Below, piece by piece: positions 19,595-27,547 of a stretch of 64,000 bases of DNA. The translations under genes and the position numbers were made by a program. Origin of the DNA: Idiomarina piscisalsi (lineage in GTDB: Bacteria; Pseudomonadota; Gammaproteobacteria; Enterobacterales; Alteromonadaceae); the NCBI RefSeq assembly GCF_002211765.1, contig NZ_CP022133.1, positions 372,001 through 436,000 of the forward strand. The letters are read 5' to 3'. The notes beneath the pieces are model-generated. The model was not told the origin of the DNA and searched no databases. It saw only the letters and a program-made list of their open reading frames with translations. The number at the start of each line of letters is the position of its first letter. Position 1 is the stretch's first letter.

Positions 19595-20101
19595 TTATAA
19601 AGAAATAGATGACTGGTAGACTAGCACGTCAAGACCGCTTTCGGTAAGTGCCTTGGCTTGTTCAGCCACTGTTTTTCCATTGGGCAAGACAAGTGACGGT
19701 GCTATTTCAAGAAGAGGATACAAGACAAAGCTGCGCTCATACAGGCCCGGGTGAGGCACCGTCAGATCTGAGTTTTGGTGTGTCTCGTCATCGAATAATA
19801 GCAAGTCGAGATCTAATGTCCGCTCACCCCAGTGACGAACGCGTTTGCGGCCGAATTCATCTTCAATAGCATGCAGTGACCGCAGTAAATCGTAGGCGGG
19901 CAGGTTTGTGCTTAACTGACAGACTGCATTAACGTAGTCTGGCTGGTCTTGCGGTCCCATGGGCTTACTGCCGTACAGCGACGAATAGCTGACAAGTCGC
20001 CAGCTATTGGACCGGTTTAATCGTGACAGCGCACTGAGTAAGTTATTGAGCGGGTCGTTTAAATTGCTCCCCAGTGCGACATAGGCATTATGCTGAGCCA
20101 T
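19595..20101 (-). CDS. folK: 2-amino-4-hydroxy-6-hydroxymethyldihydropteridine pyrophosphokinase
   Basis: A 168-residue folate-pathway kinase transferring pyrophosphate from ATP to the pterin. It shows AYVALGSNLNDPLNNL at the start, the pterin-binding NAVCQLST region, and WGERTLDLDLLLFDD with the metal-binding Asp pair, followed by VPHPGLYERSFVL. It overlaps the end of pcnB by 14 bases. The 20.8-kb repeat begins inside this gene at 19822, so only its 5' 280 bases recur at 40612-40891. Confidence 0.97.
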   Translation of the reverse strand: MAQHNAYVALGSNLNDPLNNLLSALSRLNRSNSWRLVSYSSLYGSKPMGPQDQPDYVNAVCQLSTNLPAYDLLRSLHAIEDEFGRKRVRHWGERTLDLDLLLFDDETHQNSDLTVPHPGLYERSFVLYPLLEIAPSLVLPNGKTVAEQAKALTESGLDVLVYQSSISL

Positions 20102-21497
20102 TATCTGAGTTGCTTTGTGGCTTCTTTTTACGCGGCCCGCGACGACGGCGTCTGGGTTTACCGGTAGGTGCGCCGGACTTACCAGTTTTCAGCTTCGCTG
20201 GATTATTCTGAGCTTCTGTCCAGAACTGTGCCAGTTCAGCCAGCTTTTTCTCTTCTGGCTGGGCGTGTGCTCGCAGCAGCATAAAGTCATAAGCGGCACG
20301 GAAACGTTTGTGCTCAAGCGCCTTCATGGCACGACCGCCTTTTGTGACCTGCAAACGTCGTTGCAGCTGCCAAATTTCACGAGCGGGTAAACTAAACCGT
20401 TTAGGAATCGAAACGCGCTGAGACTGCCTGTGTACCACATCGGCAGCGGCAATGTTTATTGCGTCCATCGGTGGCAGGCCGCCTTCATTTTCCAGCTGCT
20501 CTTTGCGAGCCAGAAGCGGCCACCATAACAGGACCGCAATGAGGTATGCCGGTGTTACGCGTTTGTCTTCAGCAATGCGTTTGTCGGTGTCTTTAAAAGC
20601 TTTTAGCAGCATTTGATAGGCGGGTGACTGGGCGTCACTTAAATGCCCTTTAAGCATTGGGAATAGCTGTTGGAAGAGCCCCAGCTCCATCATCAGTGAA
20701 AAGTTTGCCGTAGCTTTACCCGACATAAACATTTTCAAAAATTCATCAAACAGACGCGCAGGTGGAATGTTCGCGAGCAACGGAGCCAACTCGTTAATCG
20801 GTTCGCGGACGGCGTTATCCATTTGCATGTTGAGTTTGGTCGCAAAACGCACTGCGCGCAGCATTCTAACCGGATCTTCTCGGTAGCGTGTCTCCGCATC
20901 ACCAATTAACCGCAAAATACCCTTATTGATGTCGTCGACGCCGTTAGCAAAGTCATAAATGGCAAAGTCGGCAATGTTGTAATACAGCGCATTCGCAGTG
21001 AAATCCCGGCGCTCGGCATCTTCTTCTATGGTGCCATAGACGTTATCGCGTACTAACTGGCCATGCTCATCACTGTGTGCGTGCTGGTTTTTCTTCGCCG
21101 TTTTTGCGTCAGGTTCGTCCGCGTGGTGTCCGCGGAACGTAGCGACTTCAATAATCTCTTTGCCAAACACGACATGCGCCAGGCGAAAGCGACGACCAAT
21201 AAGACGGCAGTTTCGAAACAGCGACTTCACCTGCTCGGGCGTTGCGTTGGTGGTTACATCAAAGTCTTTCGGTTGAATACCGAGTAAAATGTCACGCACA
21301 CAGCCGCCCACTAAATAAGCGTCAAAGCCGCTGTTATGTAAGCGGTACAAGACTTTAAGTGCGTTTTTGCTAATGTCGTTCCGGGATACAGGGTGTTTAT
21401 CTCTTGGGATAACTTTCAACGCCGGTAAACGACTGTTGCTGGGGGTATCCTTGCTGGAGAAAGCGCGTTTTGCTAACTCTTTTATTCGCTTAATAAT
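20088..21497 (-). CDS. pcnB: Poly(A) polymerase I, probable AUU start
   Basis: A nucleotidyltransferase adding poly(A) tails that promote RNA decay. [12 protein letters not shown] and the metal-binding DFDV (Asp78, Asp80) mark the active site; the tail is very basic (GKPRRRRRGPRKKK). No ATG, GTG or TTG with a ribosome site opens the frame; the in-frame ATG at 21656 lies inside gluQ. GGGAGAG (21504-21510) stands six bases before ATT at 21497 (ATTATTAAG), giving 469 residues. E. coli pcnB is known to start at AUU, which limits its expression through IF3 discrimination, so I infer the same here. The stop overlaps folK by 14 bases. This copy is intact; the second is frameshifted. Confidence 0.92.
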   Translation of the reverse strand: MIKRIKELAKRAFSSKDTPSNSRLPALKVIPRDKHPVSRNDISKNALKVLYRLHNSGFDAYLVGGCVRDILLGIQPKDFDVTTNATPEQVKSLFRNCRLIGRRFRLAHVVFGKEIIEVATFRGHHADEPDAKTAKKNQHAHSDEHGQLVRDNVYGTIEEDAERRDFTANALYYNIADFAIYDFANGVDDINKGILRLIGDAETRYREDPVRMLRAVRFATKLNMQMDNAVREPINELAPLLANIPPARLFDEFLKMFMSGKATANFSLMMELGLFQQLFPMLKGHLSDAQSPAYQMLLKAFKDTDKRIAEDKRVTPAYLIAVLLWWPLLARKEQLENEGGLPPMDAINIAAADVVHRQSQRVSIPKRFSLPAREIWQLQRRLQVTKGGRAMKALEHKRFRAAYDFMLLRAHAQPEEKKLAELAQFWTEAQNNPAKLKTGKSGAPTGKPRRRRRGPRKKKPQSNSDNGSA

Positions 21498-21558
21498 GGT
21501 GGTCTCTCCCTTACCATTGTCATTGTTGTTTATTGTCAATTGGTCGCATATTGTACCG

Positions 21559-22410
21559 TCAAGCGGCCGTAATGTGCCACTTTTTGCGCCACTTTTGCAC
21601 CGCAAAGGCCAGTATCTCATCGATTTTTCGCGTTTCACTGAGTTCATGGGCATCAATACCCAGATAATTCAGCGCTATTAACAGGTTATCTGGTGCGTTT
21701 TGGCTGTTGATTGCTGGTGCGTGATTTTGTTTACTGAGCTTGCGGCCATCGTCGGATGTGACTAACGGTAAATGCATCATTCTGGGCTGGGCGCTAGTAA
21801 TATGCTGCCATAAAGTAAGCTGCCAAAAGCTTGGTACAACCAGGTCGCTGCCGCGCACAATATCGGTAATGTCTTGCTCAATATCATCAACCACCACCGC
21901 TAGCTGGTATGCGTATAAGCTATCACGACGTTTGACGACAAAATCTTCTGCGCAGGTATTTGTATCGCCGTGCTGTACCCCAAGTGCGCGGTCATTGAAT
22001 TGATTAACAGGGGCGCTGTTAATGTAACGAAGTGCGTAGGGGGTAGGACGTGGCTGGCGAGTGCGGCAATAGCCTTCATAAATACCACCGCGCTCACGAA
22101 TGGCCTTACGTGAACAGTCGCACTGGTAGATGAAACCTGCAGAGGTTAATGAGTCGATGTAGCTTTGATAAACCTTGTCACGTTCGCTTTGGAAAATAAC
22201 GTCGCCGTCCCAGGTGAGTCCGTGGGCTTCAAGTTGACCGAGGATAATATCGGCCGCACCGGGAACGGCGCGAGGTTTGTCGACATCCTCAATACGAACA
22301 AGCCACTGGCCGCGGTGTGCATGAGCGTCCAGGTAGCTACCAACAGCAGCTACTAACGAGCCCAAATGTAAAGGCCCCGACGGAGTCGGGGCAAATCGGC
22401 CTCGGTACAT
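21559..22410 (-). CDS. gluQ: Glutamyl-Q tRNA(Asp) synthetase
   Basis: A 283-residue truncated GluRS-like enzyme that glutamylates queuosine in the tRNA(Asp) anticodon rather than charging tRNA. It has the class I signature [13 protein letters not shown] (about 8-20), RIEDVD, the zinc-ligand region CDCSRK...YC, and KLSKQ. It lacks an anticodon-binding domain, as the family does. It lies 6 bases after dksA, an arrangement conserved in many gammaproteobacteria. This is the intact copy; the one at 42339-43191 has an extra A. Confidence 0.96.
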   Translation of the reverse strand: MYRGRFAPTPSGPLHLGSLVAAVGSYLDAHAHRGQWLVRIEDVDKPRAVPGAADIILGQLEAHGLTWDGDVIFQSERDKVYQSYIDSLTSAGFIYQCDCSRKAIRERGGIYEGYCRTRQPRPTPYALRYINSAPVNQFNDRALGVQHGDTNTCAEDFVVKRRDSLYAYQLAVVVDDIEQDITDIVRGSDLVVPSFWQLTLWQHITSAQPRMMHLPLVTSDDGRKLSKQNHAPAINSQNAPDNLLIALNYLGIDAHELSETRKIDEILAFAVQKWRKKWHITAA

Positions 22411-22416
22411 GAGCCC

Positions 22417-22869
22417 TTAGGCTCCTGTCATCTGCTTCTCTTTCATTTCTGCGAGAGTTTTGCAGTCAACGCAGAGATCCGCTGTTGGACGTGCTTCTAA
22501 GCGGCGAATACCAATTTCTATGCCGCATGAATCGCAAAAACCGAAGTCGTCGTCTTCAATTTTTTGCAGCGTTTTCTCTATTTTCTTAATCAGTTTACGC
22601 TCGCGGTCACGAGTGCGCAGTTCAATGCTGAACTCTTCTTCCTGTGCCGCGCGATCAACAGGATCAGGAAAGTTCGCCGCTTCATCTTTCATATGATGCA
22701 CGGTGCGGTCAACTTCCTGACGTAACTGACGACGCCACTCTTCCAGAATACGACGAAAATGCGCACGCTGCGCGTCATTCATGTACTCTTCGCCCTGCTT
22801 CTCCTGATAAGGCTCCAGGCCGGCTAGTGCCAGAATGCCATGGGTTTTCTTTTCCTTGCCTTGAGGCAT
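22417..22869 (-). CDS. dksA: RNA polymerase-binding transcription factor DksA
   Basis: A 150-residue regulator that enters the RNA polymerase secondary channel and, with ppGpp, adjusts rRNA and amino-acid promoters. The coiled coil (about 35-105) has the tip residues Asp69 and Asp72 (DPVDRA), and the zinc finger has Cys112, Cys115, Cys133 and Cys136. AGGAGATC lies just before the start. The leader upstream (22870-22920) has short CTCTAAAA-type repeats and a small CTCTA/TAGAG hairpin. It is followed by gluQ. Confidence 0.97.
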   Translation of the reverse strand: MPQGKEKKTHGILALAGLEPYQEKQGEEYMNDAQRAHFRRILEEWRRQLRQEVDRTVHHMKDEAANFPDPVDRAAQEEEFSIELRTRDRERKLIKKIEKTLQKIEDDDFGFCDSCGIEIGIRRLEARPTADLCVDCKTLAEMKEKQMTGA

Positions 22870-23010
22870 TTTGGATCTCCTAATTCTCTAAAACTAGAGT
22901 GCTCTAAAAGCGTGCGTTTAAAAAAGGACGCTACATATACCAGAAAGGGATCAGGTTGGCAACGCTATTCCAACGACTCTTTTGCTTAAAATTTAACTCA
23001 AAACCTCGCG

Positions 23011-23715
23011 CTATAAGCGCACCGGAACTGGTCTCTCCAGTCGAATTTCTTTTTCATTTATGGCGCATTTCACCGCGTAAAATTCGACGCCGTGTTCCGC
23101 CGCTTTAATACAGAGTTCTGCGTATTTTGGATCGATATGTTTCGCTGGGCTGACCGATTCAATACCGGTGTGCATCACCATATAGAGCTGGATGGCTCGA
23201 TGCCCTTGTTCGACAACGTGCATGAGCTCATTCAAATGCTTATGGGCACGCTGACTGACGGCATCCGGGAAATAGCCGCTTTCTTTCTCGGCAAGTGTCA
23301 CACTTTTTACCTCGACAAAGCACTCTTTGCCATTAGGGTCTACGCCCCACCAGTCGATGCGGCTATTTTCCTGCCCGTACTTCTTTTCAGACCTCAGTTC
23401 GGACCAGCCGCTAAGTTCTGGTATAAGTTCGCTGTTTAACAGCTCTCCGGCGAGTGTATTCGCACAGCCGGTATTCACCGCAATAAACTCGCCTTCCTTG
23501 GTTCGTGATAACTCCCAGGTATGTGAATACTTACGTTTTTTGTTGTCAGAAAGACTGCAATATGCGTCGAACCCAGGCTCAGCACAGCCCGTCATTGCGC
23601 CTGTGTTCGGGCAATGAACCGTTGTTATTTGTCCATCGCCAAAATCAATATCGGCCAGAAAGCGTTTATAGCGTTTTTCTAAAACTCCCCGGCGAAGGGG
23701 CTTGTTAAATTGCAT
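23011..23715 (-). CDS. sfsA: Sugar fermentation stimulation protein SfsA
   Basis: A 234-residue SfsA family protein, the same length as in E. coli. Motifs visible are ERYKRF-like LEKRYKRFLADI, HCPNTGAMTG, VNTGCANTLAGELL, RIDWWGV and FVEVKSVTL, a nuclease-like core. The biochemical role is unsettled; it was named for maltose effects and binds DNA in E. coli. An ATG four codons upstream is open, but GAGG lies seven bases before the ATG at 23715, which I choose. It is divergent from pepB over 55 bases. Confidence 0.94.
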   Translation of the reverse strand: MQFNKPLRRGVLEKRYKRFLADIDFGDGQITTVHCPNTGAMTGCAEPGFDAYCSLSDNKKRKYSHTWELSRTKEGEFIAVNTGCANTLAGELLNSELIPELSGWSELRSEKKYGQENSRIDWWGVDPNGKECFVEVKSVTLAEKESGYFPDAVSQRAHKHLNELMHVVEQGHRAIQLYMVMHTGIESVSPAKHIDPKYAELCIKAAEHGVEFYAVKCAINEKEIRLERPVPVRL

Positions 23716-23770
23716 CAGAGACCTCATAACTCTAAAGTAACTGAAAGCAAATTATCGAGAGAGGTTGAGA

Positions 23771-25069
23771 ATGTCCAGCGCACTAGCGGTTTACTTAACG
23801 AATGAAGCACCAGCAGCTCATTGGAACCCGAAGTCAAATGTCGTCTTTGACGGCGATGCCGCCAAAATAGTTTTGGTGGACGACGAGTCTGAGAATTTGC
23901 GGCGTATTCAAAAAGCCGGGCGAACCCTCGACAACAACGGCGTCATAAAAGTAGCAGTATCTGGTGACGGCTGGGATATGGAGCGTCAATGGGCGCTTTA
24001 TCAGGGCTTTACGTCAACATTGTCGAAAAATGATGTGGTATGGCACGCAGACGACAAGGAAGCGGCGAAGCACCTCGATGCGATGCGTGATGCAACACGA
24101 TTTAGCCGTGAGCTCACCAACTTACCGGCCGAAGATATCTATCCTGAAAGTCTGGCAGAACGTGTCATTGAGCACTTCAAAGGGTTAGCACCCGATGCAA
24201 TCAGCGCAGAGTTTATTAAAGGTGAAGCGCTGAAAGACGCAGGCTGGATGGGAATTTATACTGTGGGTCGTGCGAGCCAGCATGCACCGGGCATGTTGGT
24301 ACTTGACTACAACCCAACCGGCGATAAAAACGCGCTTGTTGATACAGCGCTTATCGGTAAAGGTATTACCTATGACAGCGGTGGCTACAGTATTAAGCCA
24401 AGTGAAGGCATGCTGTCAATGAAGTGTGACATGGGCGGTGCAGCAACGGTCACTGGTGCATTGTCGTTAGCGATTCGTCGTGGTTTGAATAAACGCGTGA
24501 AGCTGATTCTCTGCTGCGCAGAAAATATGATTGATGGCCGAGCGTACAAGTTAGGCGACATTATCCGTTATAAGAACGGTTTGACCGTAGAAGTGGTGAA
24601 TACTGACGCTGAAGGTCGCTTGGTGTTAGCTGACGGGTTGCAGGCCGCTGGCGAATTCGGCGCGAAAAATATTATTGATGCCGCTACCTTAACGGGTGCC
24701 GCTCAAATGGCCGTCGGTAATGAATACAATGCGCTGTTCAGTGTTGATAACAGTGCCGCCGAGCGCGCATTGAAAAACGCCGATAAAGAACACGAATTGC
24801 TGTGGCGTTTGCCGTTAGCCCCTTGGCACTCAGAGAATTGCCCGTCAGCCTTTGCCGATACAGCGAACAGTCGTCCGCAAAAAGGTGGCGGTGCTGGCGG
24901 CGCCAGTAACGCGGCCGGTTTCCTGTTACGGTTTGCGCCTGAGCAAGGTAAAGGCTGGCTTCACTTTGATCTGGCCGGTGCTTACCAGAAGTCAGCGACA
25001 GGTATGTGGGCAACAGGTGCGACAGCATTAGGCGTAAGAACCATTGCCGCCACCGTTCAAGGTGACTGA
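23771..25069 (+). CDS. pepB: Aminopeptidase B (M17 leucyl aminopeptidase family)
   Basis: A 432-residue two-zinc/manganese aminopeptidase acting on intracellular peptides. The catalytic core includes GKGITYDSGGYSIKP, SMKCDMGGAATV and the M17 signature NTDAEGRLVLADGL, followed by DAATLTGAA. GAGAGG six bases upstream fixes the ATG at 23771. Its length and N-terminus resemble PepB more than PepA. Its stop codon is followed at once by hrpB, with which it is probably cotranscribed. Confidence 0.94.
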   Translation: MSSALAVYLTNEAPAAHWNPKSNVVFDGDAAKIVLVDDESENLRRIQKAGRTLDNNGVIKVAVSGDGWDMERQWALYQGFTSTLSKNDVVWHADDKEAAKHLDAMRDATRFSRELTNLPAEDIYPESLAERVIEHFKGLAPDAISAEFIKGEALKDAGWMGIYTVGRASQHAPGMLVLDYNPTGDKNALVDTALIGKGITYDSGGYSIKPSEGMLSMKCDMGGAATVTGALSLAIRRGLNKRVKLILCCAENMIDGRAYKLGDIIRYKNGLTVEVVNTDAEGRLVLADGLQAAGEFGAKNIIDAATLTGAAQMAVGNEYNALFSVDNSAAERALKNADKEHELLWRLPLAPWHSENCPSAFADTANSRPQKGGGAGGASNAAGFLLRFAPEQGKGWLHFDLAGAYQKSATGMWATGATALGVRTIAATVQGD

Positions 25070-25075
25070 TTGGGT

Positions 25076-27547
25076 ATGACCTTGCCCGTTGAAAACGTGC
25101 TGCCGGCATTAGCGCAATGCTTCCCGGCAGCACGTGTGGTTTTAGAGGCACCGCCTGGTGCCGGTAAGTCCACCTATTTACCCCTTTATTTGCTTCGAGA
25201 ACAGTTGGGCACGAGCGGTATTACCGTTATGTTGCAGCCGCGGCGTGTTGCTGCTGTCAATGTGGCCAGTTACCTGGCCAGGCAGTTAGATGAGCCCGTT
25301 GGTGAAACCGTTGGCTATATTGTTCGCGGTGAAACGAAACGCACGAAGAACACCAAGCTTCTTGTCGTCACTGAAGGCGTATTAGTACGCTGGTTACAGG
25401 AAGACCCTGAGCTTAGTGATATTTCGACACTGATATTCGATGAGTTTCATGAGCGCAATTTACACAGTGATTTAAGCCTGGCGTTAGTGATTGACGCATT
25501 GCCGTTGCGTGAGGACTTAAATCTATTGATCATGTCTGCAACATTGCCGGCAAAAGACATTTCCGAATGGTTGTCTGCATATTGCGACGGCGTCACGACA
25601 CTGAGTAGCGAAGGACGCAGCTTTCCAATAGATATTCAATACCGAGCCCCGAAACAGCGAAGTGAGTGGTTACTGCATTTGCCCAGTGTCATTGTCGAGG
25701 CTTTAGGAAATGCCGACAAAGGCGTGCTGGTGTTTCTGCCGGGTATCTACGAAATTGAACGGGTGCAACACGCATTGAGCTCTCTGGTGGCAACTGATGT
25801 CGGTGTTTATACCCTGCATAGCCGGCTGTCACTTAAAGCGCAGCAGCACGCGTTAAAAGCCAGTGATGGTAGGCGAATTATCCTTGCGACAAACATAGCT
25901 GAAACCAGTTTAACCATAGAAGGCATTGATGTGGTAGTGGACAGCGGACGTGAACGTCGAGCGAACTTTTTGCCGGGTTATGGCATGAACCAGCTGACCA
26001 CGCACTTTGTATCCCGAGCGTCAGCAACGCAGCGAGCCGGTCGGGCCGGGCGCTTACAACCCGGAACCTGCTATCGGGTTTGGTCTAAAGCAGATGAGCA
26101 TGGTCAACCTGAGTATGCGAGGGCTGACATAGAGACACAGGACGTAACGTCGGTGGTATTGGAAGCCCTGAAGTGGGGGAGCTCAGTGAGTGAACTTGCC
26201 TGGTTTACTCCACCTAATCCGGTGCACTGTCGTGTTGCTGAACAATTTTTATCGTTAACCGGACTTTTGCACGACAAGCAACTGACGGGTAAGGCGATGT
26301 CATTGGATACGGGGGCTGATGTACGTCTTGCCCTCATCTGTGCCGCCGCAAACGAGACTGGTGATAAGGAGGCCAATAATAATGTGAAGGCGGCTTGTGC
26401 CCGTGCTCTGGCGACGTTAGAAGAGCCGTCACCACACATTAAAACGGTCAACATTCTTGAAAGTACTAAGCAACATTATCAGCAGCGCCAGTCATTGAGC
26501 CGATGGCGAAGACGCTGGCAGTACTGGCTGCAACGTTTGCGGGTGACGGAAAATACGGAAGCGAATGAGAAAGGCGCAGAGCCAATGCTAATAGCGGGCT
26601 TTCCAGACAGGTTGGCAAAGTACAGTGAGACGAAAAGAAGCTTTCAGCTGGTGACCGGTGGGCGTCTGGCTCCCGTTGCCGAGTTATTGAGCCAGCCTCA
26701 ATGGGCGATTATTTTCGAGGCCACCTTTCAAGAAGGGAATAGCACAGGAAAAGTGCGACGTTATGTTGAAGTATCCGATATTTCTGACGCGATAGACGCT
26801 GCTGGGTTACCAGTATCTGAAACTCACTCAGCTGACTGGCTCGGTACTCAACAGACTCTGACTCGAGTTAGGCGCCAGGTCATCGGTGCATTGACACTCT
26901 CTGAAGAAAAGCTAGACGGAAGCGTGAGTCATGAAGAGCGTTGTCAGGCATTTGCGGAGTATCTCAATAAAAAAGGCCTTGAGACACTACATTGGTCCCG
27001 AAAGGCAAATCAACTGTTGGCACGCATGCGGTTGTTACAGTCAGTGACCGGCGAGTTAAGTGACTACCCACTATCGCCTGAGGGCTTGCTGTCTAATTTG
27101 AAGGTCTGGGCTTACCCTTACTGGCATTCGTTAAAATCATTGTCGCAGTTGGAAGCCTGGGAACCTTGTGAGGCGCTAACCTATTGGCTTAACTATGACG
27201 AGAAAGAACGACTGGACAACGCCTGCCCTGAGCACTGGCAAACACCGACACAACGTAAAATCTTTATAAATTATCTGGACGGAACCCCGCGAGTTGAGGT
27301 GAAATTGCAGGAAATGTTTGGCGTAAAAGACTCGCCACGAATTATTGATGGCCAGCAGGTGGTAGCGGTGGATTTACTCTCTCCGGCAGGCAGACTGCTG
27401 CAACGAACCAATGACTTGAACGGCTTTTGGGGTAATGCGTATCAGGAGGTCCGCAAAGAAATGCGAGGGCGTTATCCGAAACACCCGTGGCCGGAAGATC
27501 CAATAAACGCCGAGGCAACTTATAAAACCAAAAGGCAAATGCAGTGA
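25076..27547 (+). CDS. hrpB: ATP-dependent RNA helicase HrpB
   Basis: An 823-residue DEAH-like helicase. Motifs: APPGAGKST (I), QPRRVAAVN (Ia), TEGVLVRWL, DEFHER (II), SATLPA (III), VFLPGIYEIERV (IV), ATNIAETSLTIEG (V) and SATQRAGRAGR (VI), then an HrpB-type C-terminal domain. A TTG at 25070 is in frame, but AAGGTGA upstream is better spaced for the ATG at 25076. The physiological RNA substrate is unknown. It overlaps mrcB by 4 bases; hrpB-mrcB adjacency is also seen in E. coli. Confidence 0.95.
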   Translation: MTLPVENVLPALAQCFPAARVVLEAPPGAGKSTYLPLYLLREQLGTSGITVMLQPRRVAAVNVASYLARQLDEPVGETVGYIVRGETKRTKNTKLLVVTEGVLVRWLQEDPELSDISTLIFDEFHERNLHSDLSLALVIDALPLREDLNLLIMSATLPAKDISEWLSAYCDGVTTLSSEGRSFPIDIQYRAPKQRSEWLLHLPSVIVEALGNADKGVLVFLPGIYEIERVQHALSSLVATDVGVYTLHSRLSLKAQQHALKASDGRRIILATNIAETSLTIEGIDVVVDSGRERRANFLPGYGMNQLTTHFVSRASATQRAGRAGRLQPGTCYRVWSKADEHGQPEYARADIETQDVTSVVLEALKWGSSVSELAWFTPPNPVHCRVAEQFLSLTGLLHDKQLTGKAMSLDTGADVRLALICAAANETGDKEANNNVKAACARALATLEEPSPHIKTVNILESTKQHYQQRQSLSRWRRRWQYWLQRLRVTENTEANEKGAEPMLIAGFPDRLAKYSETKRSFQLVTGGRLAPVAELLSQPQWAIIFEATFQEGNSTGKVRRYVEVSDISDAIDAAGLPVSETHSADWLGTQQTLTRVRRQVIGALTLSEEKLDGSVSHEERCQAFAEYLNKKGLETLHWSRKANQLLARMRLLQSVTGELSDYPLSPEGLLSNLKVWAYPYWHSLKSLSQLEAWEPCEALTYWLNYDEKERLDNACPEHWQTPTQRKIFINYLDGTPRVEVKLQEMFGVKDSPRIIDGQQVVAVDLLSPAGRLLQRTNDLNGFWGNAYQEVRKEMRGRYPKHPWPEDPINAEATYKTKRQMQ

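Noticed and set aside
25070..25075. TTG at 25070 as the hrpB start
   Set aside because: It directly follows the pepB stop and is too close to the AAGGTGA ribosome site; the ATG at 25076 is better spaced.
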